A stretch of 9,701 nucleotides of DNA from contig NZ_CALKTL010000014.1 in assembly GCF_937997405.1 (NCBI RefSeq), forward strand, positions 1 through 9,701. The letters run 5' to 3'. The first letter of the stretch is position 1. Every line of letters starts with the position of its first letter. The position numbers were made by a program, and so were the translations under genes. Below the pieces are notes generated by a model. That model saw only the letters and a list, made by a program, of their open reading frames with translations. It was not told the DNA's origin and did not search any database. Positions 1-6,639 of the stretch are shown piece after piece. The stretch comes from an uncultured Campylobacter sp. (GTDB lineage Bacteria > Campylobacterota > Campylobacteria > Campylobacterales > Campylobacteraceae).

Positions 1-286
1 TAATTGGGATACAAGATAGAAATTCCAAATCAAATTTTCGCAACATGAAGCGATTCCTTAATTATGAATTTAAATTTTACACGCTACACGGTGCGGCATA
101 TTTCTGCCGAGATAAAATTCGCAAGCAAAATTCCAACCTCGCAAACCCAAAAGCATACAACAATTATTTCTTGAAATTTTAGCACCACTTGTCCACGGAC
201 AAATATCGCGTTGCTTACGAAATTTCGGCCTCACGCCGTAAGATCATCTCGCGTTCTCGCTAGAACGGCGACCCGTCCACACGCCG
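1..286. other. AT-rich stretch without a supported gene
   Basis: This region lies downstream of the minus-strand DUF2130 gene and is clearly richer in A/T than the genes. It holds several small inverted repeats: CGGCA/TGCCG arms at 94-98 and 105-109, a 14-bp near-palindrome TTGTCCACGGACAA at 189-202, and CGTTCT/AGAACG arms at 252-257 and 262-267. The last sits just past the DUF2130 stop but has no T-run on the minus strand, so it is a weak terminator candidate at best. A plus-strand frame is open from the left edge to a TAG at 180-182, with an internal ATG at 45. No ribosome binding site or recognisable protein supports it. Confidence 0.6.
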
Positions 287-1630
287 CTATAGCGTCTCGT
301 CGCCGTCTTGGTTTTGAAGCGCGTCCGCTTCGCTCTCCGTCGCGATCGCCTCGAGGCTTAAAATTTCATCGACGTCATCCAGCTGCGCTACGCCACCTCC
401 TGCGATGCTTCTGATGCTTGCGTGCATCGCGATCGCTCCGTCTCGCGCACGCACGATCTGTTTTTCGCGCTGTTTCCAGATGCGCTCCATCGCGTTGCGC
501 TCCTTATTTAGGCTCTCTTGCATGCCGACGAATGCCGATACGATCGTCTTTATCTGGTTTGCAAACTCGGGCGAGGTCAGATAGTCGTAGAGCATCGCCG
601 TTTTGCTATCTTGATTTTGACCCGATCTCTTGGCAAATGCAAGCGCCACGACATGTTCGCGCAAGACGGCGCAAAGACCCTTAAATTCCTCAAACGAACA
701 GATCCAGATGCTAGCATCGCTCGGCGCTTGGTGCAGCCTAGGGCTGTGAGGCGGCATCTGCTCGGTTACGATAACGCCGATCTGCGCGCCCTCGCCTATC
801 ATATCGTCTTTGAGTTTGTCGATCCATTTGGGCTCGAAGCTTTTCGTGCGCTTGCTCTCGTATAAAATTTTACCGCAACCCGCAAACTCCCTCGTATGCA
901 CCGTCTGTACGCAGTCTGCGCCGCGCGCGCCCTTTTTGACCTCATCTATCTCGTCCAAAGGAAAGTTTAGCCGCAGATACTCCTGTAGCGCAAGCTCCTG
1001 CACCTCGCCCTGAAGCTGCTGCGAGCCCACCTCCGAGCGGCGCTTGAGCTCGTTTATTTGGCCGATTAGGCTTTGGATCTGCTCATCTTTTTGGCGGAAT
1101 TTCAACTCGTTTTCCTGTGAAATTTGCTTCGAAAGCCGCTCACGCTCTTGATTTACGCGGTTGGTTAGCTCGATCTCGGATTTGGCTTTATTCTCGGCTT
1201 CAAGCTCGCTAAATTTACGCTTTTGCGCCTCCATCTCGGCCTTTATTAAATTTAACTCGGAAATTCTTTGCGATTTTTCTTGCAGCTCCTTTTGTAAAAT
1301 TTCAAATTTCGCCGCGTTTTCGCTCTCGATCTGAGATTTTGCAAGCGCTAAAATTTTCTCCCGCTCGCTGTTTAGCGCGGAATCGGTCGCCGCTTTTACG
1401 CGCTGCTCAAAGGCGTTTTCCTTCGCTTGCAGCTGCGCCAGATGCTTCGCGTACTCCTCGCGCTTAGCGGCGATCTCGGCTTCAAATTTAAGCGTGGCTT
1501 CGTTTTGCTGCTGCTGCCACTTTCGCTTCTGCTGCAAAATTTCATCTTCAAATTTGGCCTTGATATCGCGCTGCAGCGCCTCGTCTATATCAATCTGCGA
1601 GCCGCAGTGCGGGCACTTTACGTTAGCCAT
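287..1630 (-). CDS. DUF2130 family coiled-coil protein, possible PD-(D/E)xK nuclease fold
   Basis: A 447-residue cytoplasmic protein with three parts. The N-terminus carries one CPHCG knuckle (C6, C9), like half of a zinc ribbon. Residues about 20-200 are rich in E, K, Q, R and A and almost free of proline, as in a long coiled coil. The DUF2130 domain follows (about 205-400), with the typical run GADC (237-240), ILYESKRTK (255-263), W269 and KLKDD. D239, E258 and K260, with E212 or E217 upstream, fit the order of a PD-(D/E)xK nuclease core; this is inference from motif order. The C-terminal tail is acidic. Its ATG overlaps the end of putP by 8 bp (ATGGCTAA), so translation is probably coupled; a GGGAAG lies upstream. 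The family's function is not established, and the link to proline transport may be only positional. Confidence 0.85.
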   Translation of the reverse strand: MANVKCPHCGSQIDIDEALQRDIKAKFEDEILQQKRKWQQQQNEATLKFEAEIAAKREEYAKHLAQLQAKENAFEQRVKAATDSALNSEREKILALAKSQIESENAAKFEILQKELQEKSQRISELNLIKAEMEAQKRKFSELEAENKAKSEIELTNRVNQERERLSKQISQENELKFRQKDEQIQSLIGQINELKRRSEVGSQQLQGEVQELALQEYLRLNFPLDEIDEVKKGARGADCVQTVHTREFAGCGKILYESKRTKSFEPKWIDKLKDDMIGEGAQIGVIVTEQMPPHSPRLHQAPSDASIWICSFEEFKGLCAVLREHVVALAFAKRSGQNQDSKTAMLYDYLTSPEFANQIKTIVSAFVGMQESLNKERNAMERIWKQREKQIVRARDGAIAMHASIRSIAGGGVAQLDDVDEILSLEAIATESEADALQNQDGDETL

Positions 1631-3131
1631 TTTTGCTTCCCAAACTCTGCTCTTTCATCTTTTCAAATTCCTGCGAAATTTGCGCGGCATTAGGCTCATC
1701 CGCCATCTTATCGAGCACGGAGTTGTAGCGATTTACGAGCAATATCGCAAGCGCCGAAAAGCAAAAGCCCGGCAGCAGCTCATAAACGATCGCCGAAAGC
1801 CCCGATAAGATCCAGCAAATGACCGTAATACCGCCCACGAGCATACCCACCAAAGCAGAGAGCGCGCTCATCTTTTTAGAATACAGGCTGAAAAGCAGCA
1901 CCGCTCCAAAGCTCGCGCCAAATCCCGCCCAAGCGTTTCCGACGACGTTTAGCACCGTATCGTTTGAGCCAAACGCCAAGATCGCGGCGACTGCGGCGAT
2001 GATCACGACGGCGATACGGCTGCTTAGCGTCTGCGTGCGCTCGCTTACCTCTTTTTTATAAAATGCAAAGATAAAATCCTTCGTAACCGCGCTAGCGCTT
2101 ACCAAAAGCTGGCTTGAGATAGTGCTCATAATCGCTGCTAGCACCGCAGAGATTATCACGCCTAGGATAAATGGATGAAAGAAAATTTTACCGAGCTCTA
2201 GGAAAATTTTTTCTGGGTCGTCTATGCTAAGACCTTTTTGCGAAAAATACACAAAGCCGATCAGACCGCTAAGCATCGCGCCTACTAACCCTAGTACCAT
2301 CCACGAAATTCCGATGCGGCGCGCGCTATCAAGCTCGCGCGAGCTTCTAATCGCCATAAAGCGCACGATGATATGCGGCTGCCCGAAGTATCCGAGTCCC
2401 CAAGCAAGCAGCCCCAAAACGCCTAAGAAGCTTTGATTGTAAAATAGATCAAGGTGGCTCGCGCCATATAGCCGTACCTGCGCCAAAAAGGAGCTGTCCG
2501 CAGGGATCTGCAGCGCGCGGTAAGAAAACAAAGGGATCAAAATAAGTACCGCAAACATCAGCGCCCCTTGAAACGCATCCGTGATCGCGACGGCCTTAAA
2601 TCCGCCGAAAAAGGTATAAAACACGACGATTAGGATCGTAGCGACCGCGCCGTAGGTAAAATTTAACCCGAAAAAGCTCTCGAAGGTCTTGCCGCCTGCG
2701 ATGATGCCGCTGCTAACATAGAGCGTAAAAAATATGATGATCAAAAGCCCCGAGATGATGCGAAGCGTCTTGGTATGGTCTTTGAAGCGGTTTTCTAAAA
2801 AATCGGGGATCGTTACGCTGTCGCTTGCTACCTCGGTGTAAATTCTAAGCCTTTTGGCAAGGAATTTATAGTTGCACCACGCGCCCACGCAAAGCCCTAG
2901 AGCTATCCAGATATTGCAAATCCCCGTCGCAAACATCGCGCCCGGCACTCCCAAAAGCATCCAGCCGCTCATATCGCTAGCGCCCGCGCTAAGTGCCGTT
3001 ACGAATGGCCCTAGGCGGCGATTATCGAGCAGATACTCGCTTAAGCTCGCATTCTTGTCATAATAATACCTACCTATAAAAATAAGCGCGCCGAAATATA
3101 TCGCGATTGCGCAATAGGTCCAAAAGCTCAT
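1623..3131 (-). CDS. putP: Sodium/proline symporter PutP
   Basis: An inner-membrane Na+/L-proline symporter of the solute:sodium symporter (SLC5-like) family. At 502 residues it matches the usual PutP length, and it is hydrophobic throughout, as expected for about 13 membrane helices. Hallmarks are SAGASDMSGW (48-57), where D53 and S55 match the Na+-site residues of TM2; GLGYFGQPHIIVRFMA (245-260), very typical of PutP; and SAVLAAIMSTISSQLL (328-343), where S336 and T337 match the Na+-binding Ser/Thr pair of TM9. The ATG at 3131 has an AAGGA 7 nt upstream and a TAGAAT -10 candidate. It is the first gene of a two-gene unit with the DUF2130 gene. The proline dehydrogenase gene putA is not in the window. 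Substrate is inferred from close motif agreement with PutP rather than other family members. Confidence 0.93.
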   Translation of the reverse strand: MSFWTYCAIAIYFGALIFIGRYYYDKNASLSEYLLDNRRLGPFVTALSAGASDMSGWMLLGVPGAMFATGICNIWIALGLCVGAWCNYKFLAKRLRIYTEVASDSVTIPDFLENRFKDHTKTLRIISGLLIIIFFTLYVSSGIIAGGKTFESFFGLNFTYGAVATILIVVFYTFFGGFKAVAITDAFQGALMFAVLILIPLFSYRALQIPADSSFLAQVRLYGASHLDLFYNQSFLGVLGLLAWGLGYFGQPHIIVRFMAIRSSRELDSARRIGISWMVLGLVGAMLSGLIGFVYFSQKGLSIDDPEKIFLELGKIFFHPFILGVIISAVLAAIMSTISSQLLVSASAVTKDFIFAFYKKEVSERTQTLSSRIAVVIIAAVAAILAFGSNDTVLNVVGNAWAGFGASFGAVLLFSLYSKKMSALSALVGMLVGGITVICWILSGLSAIVYELLPGFCFSALAILLVNRYNSVLDKMADEPNAAQISQEFEKMKEQSLGSKNG

Positions 3132-3155
3132 CCTGTCATCCTTTTAAAAAGGCTA

Positions 3156-3161
3156 ATTCTA
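3156..3161 (-). promoter_or_regulatory. Candidate -10 box for putP
   Basis: On the minus strand TAGAAT lies 24 nt before the putP start codon and close to the TATAAT consensus. No clear -35 box is visible, which is usual for Campylobacter sigma-70 promoters. Between it and the ATG is a 13-bp near-palindrome (3140-3152, CCTTTT/AAAAGG) that contains the AAGGA ribosome binding site, so a hairpin there could mask it. Confidence 0.45.
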
Positions 3162-3216
3162 CCCTACTTCAAATAAAATTTCGCTTTCGGAATTTAGCCA
3201 GATTTTAACGAAATTT

Positions 3217-3222
3217 TAGTAT
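3217..3222 (+). promoter_or_regulatory. Candidate -10 box for the amino-acid ABC operon
   Basis: TAGTAT lies 36 nt before the TTG start of the permease, in an AT-rich stretch between the divergent genes. No good -35 is seen. It is the best match in the region but differs from consensus, so it is tentative. Confidence 0.3.
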
Positions 3223-3245
3223 TCTTGCCATTTAAATTTTAAGAA

Positions 3246-3261
3246 AAAGGCGCCTTGGTTG
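3246..3261 (+). promoter_or_regulatory. Ribosome binding site that supports a TTG start
   Basis: AAAGG at 3246-3250 is followed by an 8-nt spacer and the TTG at 3259. No ATG or GTG lies near here in the permease frame; the next in-frame methionine is residue 58, inside the conserved membrane domain. Another TTG at 3255 is in a different frame that soon stops, so 3259 is the best start. Confidence 0.6.
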
Positions 3262-3963
3262 AACGAGAAAATTTTAAAGGTCGTATTTGTTTTGACTGTA
3301 ATCGCTGTGGGGCTTTATTTCACCTATCCCGAACTGAGCGAAGCGCAAAAAATTTCATACGCCAAAAGCTACGGCATCACTCTTATTTTGACCTCCGGCG
3401 GCATCGTGATCGGTATCGCATTAGGATTTATGCTGGCATTTTTAAAATTTCTAAACAATAAATTTTTAAGCTTCATTATCGACGAATACGTAGACATCAT
3501 CCGCGGAACTCCAATCGTTATCCAACTGATGGTGTTTGTGTTTATTATCTTTGCTACGTGGAGCAATAATATCGCAGCTGCGATCTTTGCGCTGGGGCTT
3601 AATAGCTCAGCTTACGTCGCGGAGATCGTGCGCGGCGGCATAAATAGCGTCGATCGCGGACAGATGGAAGCTGCGCGCGCGATGGGGCTAGGCTACGGCA
3701 CGGCGATGAAAGAGATCGTCTTTCCGCAGGCGATAAAAAATATCCTGCCTGCGCTTGCGAATGAGTTTATTAGCCTATTTAAAGAGACCTCGGTCGTGGG
3801 CCTCGTAGCAATTACTGATCTTACGTTTTTTTCAAAAAGCATGCAGGCTGCGCTTTATACCGTCCAGCCGATACTTTTTGCCGCAGTACTTTACTATGCA
3901 AGCGTGAAATTTTTCTCGTTTTTAGTAAAAATGCTAGAAAGTAGGTTAAACCGCAATGATTGA
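3259..3963 (+). CDS. Amino-acid ABC transporter permease (HisM/GlnP type)
   Basis: The inner-membrane channel subunit of a polar amino-acid ABC importer, 234 residues. RGTPIVIQ (82-89) is the family hallmark. The EAA loop that docks on the ATPase is at about 137-156 (EAA 137-139, G143, P156), followed by FKETSVV. Hydrophobic segments lie near 6-23, 38-62, 84-100, 103-122, 176-188 and 201-221. The first, before the usual TM1, is separated from it by a short polar stretch. The gene starts with TTG. Its stop overlaps the ATPase start by 8 bp (ATGATTGA), which points to coupled translation and equal dosage. One permease gene is present, so the channel is probably a homodimer. The amino acid carried cannot be read from this subunit. 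Confidence 0.92.
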   Translation: MNEKILKVVFVLTVIAVGLYFTYPELSEAQKISYAKSYGITLILTSGGIVIGIALGFMLAFLKFLNNKFLSFIIDEYVDIIRGTPIVIQLMVFVFIIFATWSNNIAAAIFALGLNSSAYVAEIVRGGINSVDRGQMEAARAMGLGYGTAMKEIVFPQAIKNILPALANEFISLFKETSVVGLVAITDLTFFSKSMQAALYTVQPILFAAVLYYASVKFFSFLVKMLESRLNRND

Positions 3964-4684
3964 AATATCAAATTTAACCAAATCCTACGGCAATTTATCG
4001 GTGCTAAAAGGAATTTCAAAGACCATAAATAAAGGCGATATCGTAGCAATCATCGGTCCAAGCGGCGGTGGTAAATCGACCTTTTTGCGCTGCTTAAATC
4101 TGCTTGAAATTCCAAGCGGCGGCACTATTAAAATAGACGGCGAGGATATTACCGATAAGCATACTGATATTAATAAAATTCGCCGCAAAGTTAGTATGGT
4201 GTTTCAGCATTTCAACCTCTTTGCAAATAAAAACGTGCTGGAAAATTTAACTCTAGCGCCCATAAAAGCGGGTATCTATACTAAAGAACAAGCCTACGCA
4301 AAAGCAGAGGAGCTGCTAGCTAAAGTAGGTCTTAGCGATAAGGCCTATACTTATCCGCACAAGCTTAGCGGCGGGCAAAAGCAACGCATCGCAATCGCTA
4401 GAAGTTTGGCGGTAAATCCGGACGTGATTTTATTCGACGAGCCTACCTCGGCACTAGATCCCGAGATGATCGGCGAGGTGTTAGGAATAATGAAAGAGGT
4501 CGCTAAAGAGGGCATTACGATGCTTGTGGTAACGCACGAGATGGGCTTTGCACGCAATGTCGCGAATAGGATTTTTTTTATGGAGGGCGGCAATATCGCT
4601 GTGGACGATACGCCTAAAAACGTATTTGAAAATCCGCAAAATCCGAGATTGAAAGAATTTTTAAATAAAATTTTAAACCACTAA
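3956..4684 (+). CDS. Amino-acid ABC transporter ATP-binding protein (GlnQ/HisP type)
   Basis: The cytoplasmic ATPase of the importer, 242 residues, normal for the family. All nucleotide-binding motifs are intact: Walker A GPSGGGKST (34-42), Q-loop Q84 in QHFNLF, signature LSGGQ (137-141), Walker B VILFDE with D161 and E162, D-loop SALD, and H-loop H194 in THEMGFA. The QHFNLF and THEMGFA forms are typical of the polar amino-acid uptake group. It overlaps the permease by 8 bp and is followed after 11 bp by the binding protein, so the three form one operon. An AGG in the end of the permease gene may serve as ribosome binding site. Confidence 0.95.
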   Translation: MIEISNLTKSYGNLSVLKGISKTINKGDIVAIIGPSGGGKSTFLRCLNLLEIPSGGTIKIDGEDITDKHTDINKIRRKVSMVFQHFNLFANKNVLENLTLAPIKAGIYTKEQAYAKAEELLAKVGLSDKAYTYPHKLSGGQKQRIAIARSLAVNPDVILFDEPTSALDPEMIGEVLGIMKEVAKEGITMLVVTHEMGFARNVANRIFFMEGGNIAVDDTPKNVFENPQNPRLKEFLNKILNH

Positions 4685-4695
4685 AGGAGAGGGAA

Positions 4696-5436
4696 ATGAA
4701 AAAATTTATTAGATTTTTAGTTGCGGGCGCTTTGCTTTGCGGTTCGCTAATCGCTAAAGACATCACCAAAGATACGCTCATCGTGGGCACGAACGCCGAG
4801 TATCCGCCGTTTGAGTTTGTGGATGAAAACTCCAAGGTTACCGGCTTTGATATGGATCTGGTAGCCGAGCTTGCCAAGCGCGCGGGGGTGAAATATGAAA
4901 TTTTAAATATGAGCTTTGACGGACTAATCCCTGCGATTAAAAGCGGCAAAATCGATATGATCGCCTCAGGAATGAGCGCGACACCGGCTCGTAAAAAGGC
5001 TATTGATTTCACGGCTCCTTACTATAAAGTCGAGAATTTATATGTCAAGCGTAAGGACGATAGCTCGTTAAATTCTAAGGCGGATCTGCAGGGCAAGCGC
5101 CTTGCCGCGCAGCTAGGCACTATTCAAGAGCTTGCGATCAGAGATATCAAAGGTGCCGAGGTTAGCGCTACGGAGAATGTTTTTGTAGCCGTTATGTCAC
5201 TGAAGAACAAAAAGATCGACGCGCTTTGCGTAGATTCGTCCGTGGGCTACGAATACCTCAAGAAAAACGACGATCTAACCGCATTTTTTAAAGAATCCGA
5301 CGGCAGCGAGGGCTTTTCGATCGCATTTGATAAGGGCAAGTATCCAGAGCTTCTGGCTAAATTTAACGCAGCGCTTGAGGAGATGAAAAAGGACGGAAGC
5401 TACGAAAAGCTTTTGGAAAAGTATAATTTAAAATAA
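4696..5436 (+). CDS. Periplasmic amino-acid-binding protein of the ABC importer
   Basis: The solute receptor that delivers an amino acid to the permease. It has 246 residues with a Sec signal peptide (about 1-21, likely cut after LIA). C15 lies in the hydrophobic core but the preceding residues do not form a lipobox, so it is probably soluble. Family landmarks: GTNAEYPPFEF (31-41), GFDMDL (50-55), SGMSATPARK (91-100) where R99 is expected to grip the ligand carboxylate, LGT (140-142), and D180 in ALCVDSS, the usual contact for the amino group. The set fits the HisJ/LAO/GlnH group; the exact ligand (basic or other polar amino acid) is not decided. A strong AAGGAGAGGG precedes the ATG. The gene comes last in the operon, and its own strong ribosome site suits a subunit needed in excess. 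Confidence 0.93.
   Translation: MKKFIRFLVAGALLCGSLIAKDITKDTLIVGTNAEYPPFEFVDENSKVTGFDMDLVAELAKRAGVKYEILNMSFDGLIPAIKSGKIDMIASGMSATPARKKAIDFTAPYYKVENLYVKRKDDSSLNSKADLQGKRLAAQLGTIQELAIRDIKGAEVSATENVFVAVMSLKNKKIDALCVDSSVGYEYLKKNDDLTAFFKESDGSEGFSIAFDKGKYPELLAKFNAALEEMKKDGSYEKLLEKYNLK
5422..5427 (+). promoter_or_regulatory. Candidate -10 box before the nuclease-like/thiE/uppP genes
   Basis: A perfect TATAAT sits in the last codons of the binding-protein gene, 68 nt before the ATG at 5496. It could start a separate transcript for the downstream four genes. It also simply encodes part of the protein (Tyr-Asn), and no -35 box is obvious, so it may be chance. Confidence 0.3.
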
Positions 5437-5452
5437 TCCGCAAAATTTAGGC

Positions 5453-5476
5453 GCAAATTCCTCTCATAGAATTTGC
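5453..5476 (+). terminator. Stem-loop between the ABC operon and the next gene
   Basis: Perfect 8-bp arms, GCAAATTC (5453-5460) and GAATTTGC (5469-5476), enclose an 8-nt loop, 16 nt after the binding-protein stop. There is no T-run after it, so it is a poor intrinsic terminator. It may slow transcription, protect the upstream message, or lie in the leader of the next gene. Confidence 0.4.
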
Positions 5477-5495
5477 ACCGCTTAAGAGGAATCCT

Positions 5496-6032
5496 ATGAA
5501 AAAGATATTTCTAGCACTTGCGATTTTGCTCTGCACGCAAAGCTTTGCGGAGCAAAAAGATAGATACGGCATCGCTGCGTTTGCAGGTCTTGGCAATGAC
5601 GGCAGAAGCTTCGTTTTTACCTTCAGAAAGGCTCAAAAAGATCGCTTCTTCCCCTGCGACTTAAAAAATTTAAACATTATCGCCGCGGGCGCTTCTAGGT
5701 GCATAACGGACGCTAAGGAGCTGAAAAAATTCGACAAAGAATATAAAAAAGCTCTCGAGTCCGTGATAAAACCCGGCAAGCGCTACTACGTAAATTTAAT
5801 CGATCGCGGCAATGACGCCTATGTCTGCGACGCAAGCGATCCTAAAAGCAATCTGCGATTGGACCTAGTGGCGGCGGGATTTGCCGTGCCGACAACCGAC
5901 GATAGCGAACTTCTTTTAAAAGCCGCCGAGGAAGCCAAAGAGGCTAAACGCGGAATGTATAGCGCAAAATTTTGGGATGTTACCAACTGCATTCTAAACG
6001 GCGTGCCGATGCCGAAAAAGATAGATGAGTGA
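5496..6032 (+). CDS. Secreted protein resembling a degenerate staphylococcal-nuclease-like (SNase) fold
   Basis: A 178-residue exported protein with a clear signal peptide (about 1-18, SFA then EQ). The mature part has four cysteines (C54, C69, C111, C165), enough for two disulphides in the periplasm. The second half follows the layout of SNase-like proteins: a helix near 73-90, a strand pair around KRYYVNLIDR and AYVCD, then LDLVAAGFAVP (122-132), a helix rich in A, E and K, and AKRGMYSAKF (150-159), close to the family's 'Ak..k.GlW' ending. The catalytic DGDT, RL.GIDtPE and D.YGR motifs are not seen, so it is probably not an active nuclease. AAGAGGA at 5484-5490 is a good ribosome site. Its stop overlaps thiE by 8 bp (ATGAGTGA). 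The fold call is inference; the role is unknown. Confidence 0.7.
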   Translation: MKKIFLALAILLCTQSFAEQKDRYGIAAFAGLGNDGRSFVFTFRKAQKDRFFPCDLKNLNIIAAGASRCITDAKELKKFDKEYKKALESVIKPGKRYYVNLIDRGNDAYVCDASDPKSNLRLDLVAAGFAVPTTDDSELLLKAAEEAKEAKRGMYSAKFWDVTNCILNGVPMPKKIDE

Positions 6033-6639
6033 AATTTACGCGCTTAGCGACGATGCTTTAACGCCGCCGCAAACTATCTTTTCGCAGATAGATGAAATTT
6101 TACGCTGCGGCGTAAAGCTCGTGCAGTATCGTAGCAAGCTCGCCGTGAGGGATGAAGCTTTAATCCGCTCTCTCATCGGCCTTTGCGAAGATTACGGCGC
6201 CAAACTCATCATCAACGACGATACGACGCTTGCCAAAAAGCTCGGCGCGCACGGCGTGCATATCGGAAAGGACGACGGCGAGACGGCGCAGGTGCGCGAG
6301 TTTTTAGGCGCGGATAAGATCATCGGCGTTAGTTGCTATGCTGATCTTGCTCGCGCGCAAAAGGCCGAGGCGCAGGGCGCTAGCTACGTAGCCTTCGGCT
6401 CGCTAAGGCGCAGCAAGACAAAGCCTGATGCGCCGCTTTGCCCCGATGCGCTCGTGCAAGAGGCGCAAAAATCTTTAAACCTTCCAATCGCCGTAATCGG
6501 CGGGATAAACCTAGAAAATCTGGATGAAATTTTAGCCATCAAGCCCGATTATATCGCGATGGTAGAGGCGATCTACAGACCCGCTTCGATCACACAGAAT
6601 TTAGCAAATTTAAAGGAAAAAATGGATGAATATATTTGA
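6025..6639 (+). CDS. thiE: Thiamine-phosphate synthase ThiE
   Basis: Joins the pyrimidine HMP-PP to the thiazole phosphate to make thiamine phosphate, in the cytoplasm. It has 204 residues, a TIM barrel of normal family length. Expected sites are present in order: QYRSK (34-38), IINDD with N64 and D65, GVHIGKDD (77-84) with D84 for Mg2+, GVSCY with S103, the SKTK loop (130-133) that binds pyrophosphate, and GGI (169-171), where the thiazole phosphate sits. The family's late V-S-A-I-like segment reads MVEAI (179-183). TenI proteins share this fold but usually lose parts of the pyrophosphate loop, so ThiE is preferred. The gene is away from other thi genes, squeezed between a secreted protein (8-bp overlap) and uppP (14-bp overlap). 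No TPP riboswitch was recognised upstream. Confidence 0.85.
   Translation: MSEIYALSDDALTPPQTIFSQIDEILRCGVKLVQYRSKLAVRDEALIRSLIGLCEDYGAKLIINDDTTLAKKLGAHGVHIGKDDGETAQVREFLGADKIIGVSCYADLARAQKAEAQGASYVAFGSLRRSKTKPDAPLCPDALVQEAQKSLNLPIAVIGGINLENLDEILAIKPDYIAMVEAIYRPASITQNLANLKEKMDEYI

Noticed and set aside
252..267. Intrinsic terminator for the DUF2130 gene
   Set aside because: The 6-bp stem is short and no T-run follows it on the minus strand.
518..865. A 115-codon plus-strand frame opposite the DUF2130 gene
   Set aside because: It is the antisense shadow of a well-supported conserved gene, and its arginine- and leucine-rich product matches no family.
4696..4761. Lipoprotein signal in the ABC binding protein
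   Set aside because: C15 is preceded by ALL, which does not fit the lipobox, and a normal signal-peptidase site follows at about residue 20-21.
4614..5012. A 132-codon minus-strand frame across the ABC ATPase and binding-protein genes
   Set aside because: It lies antisense to two genes with intact motifs and has no features of its own.
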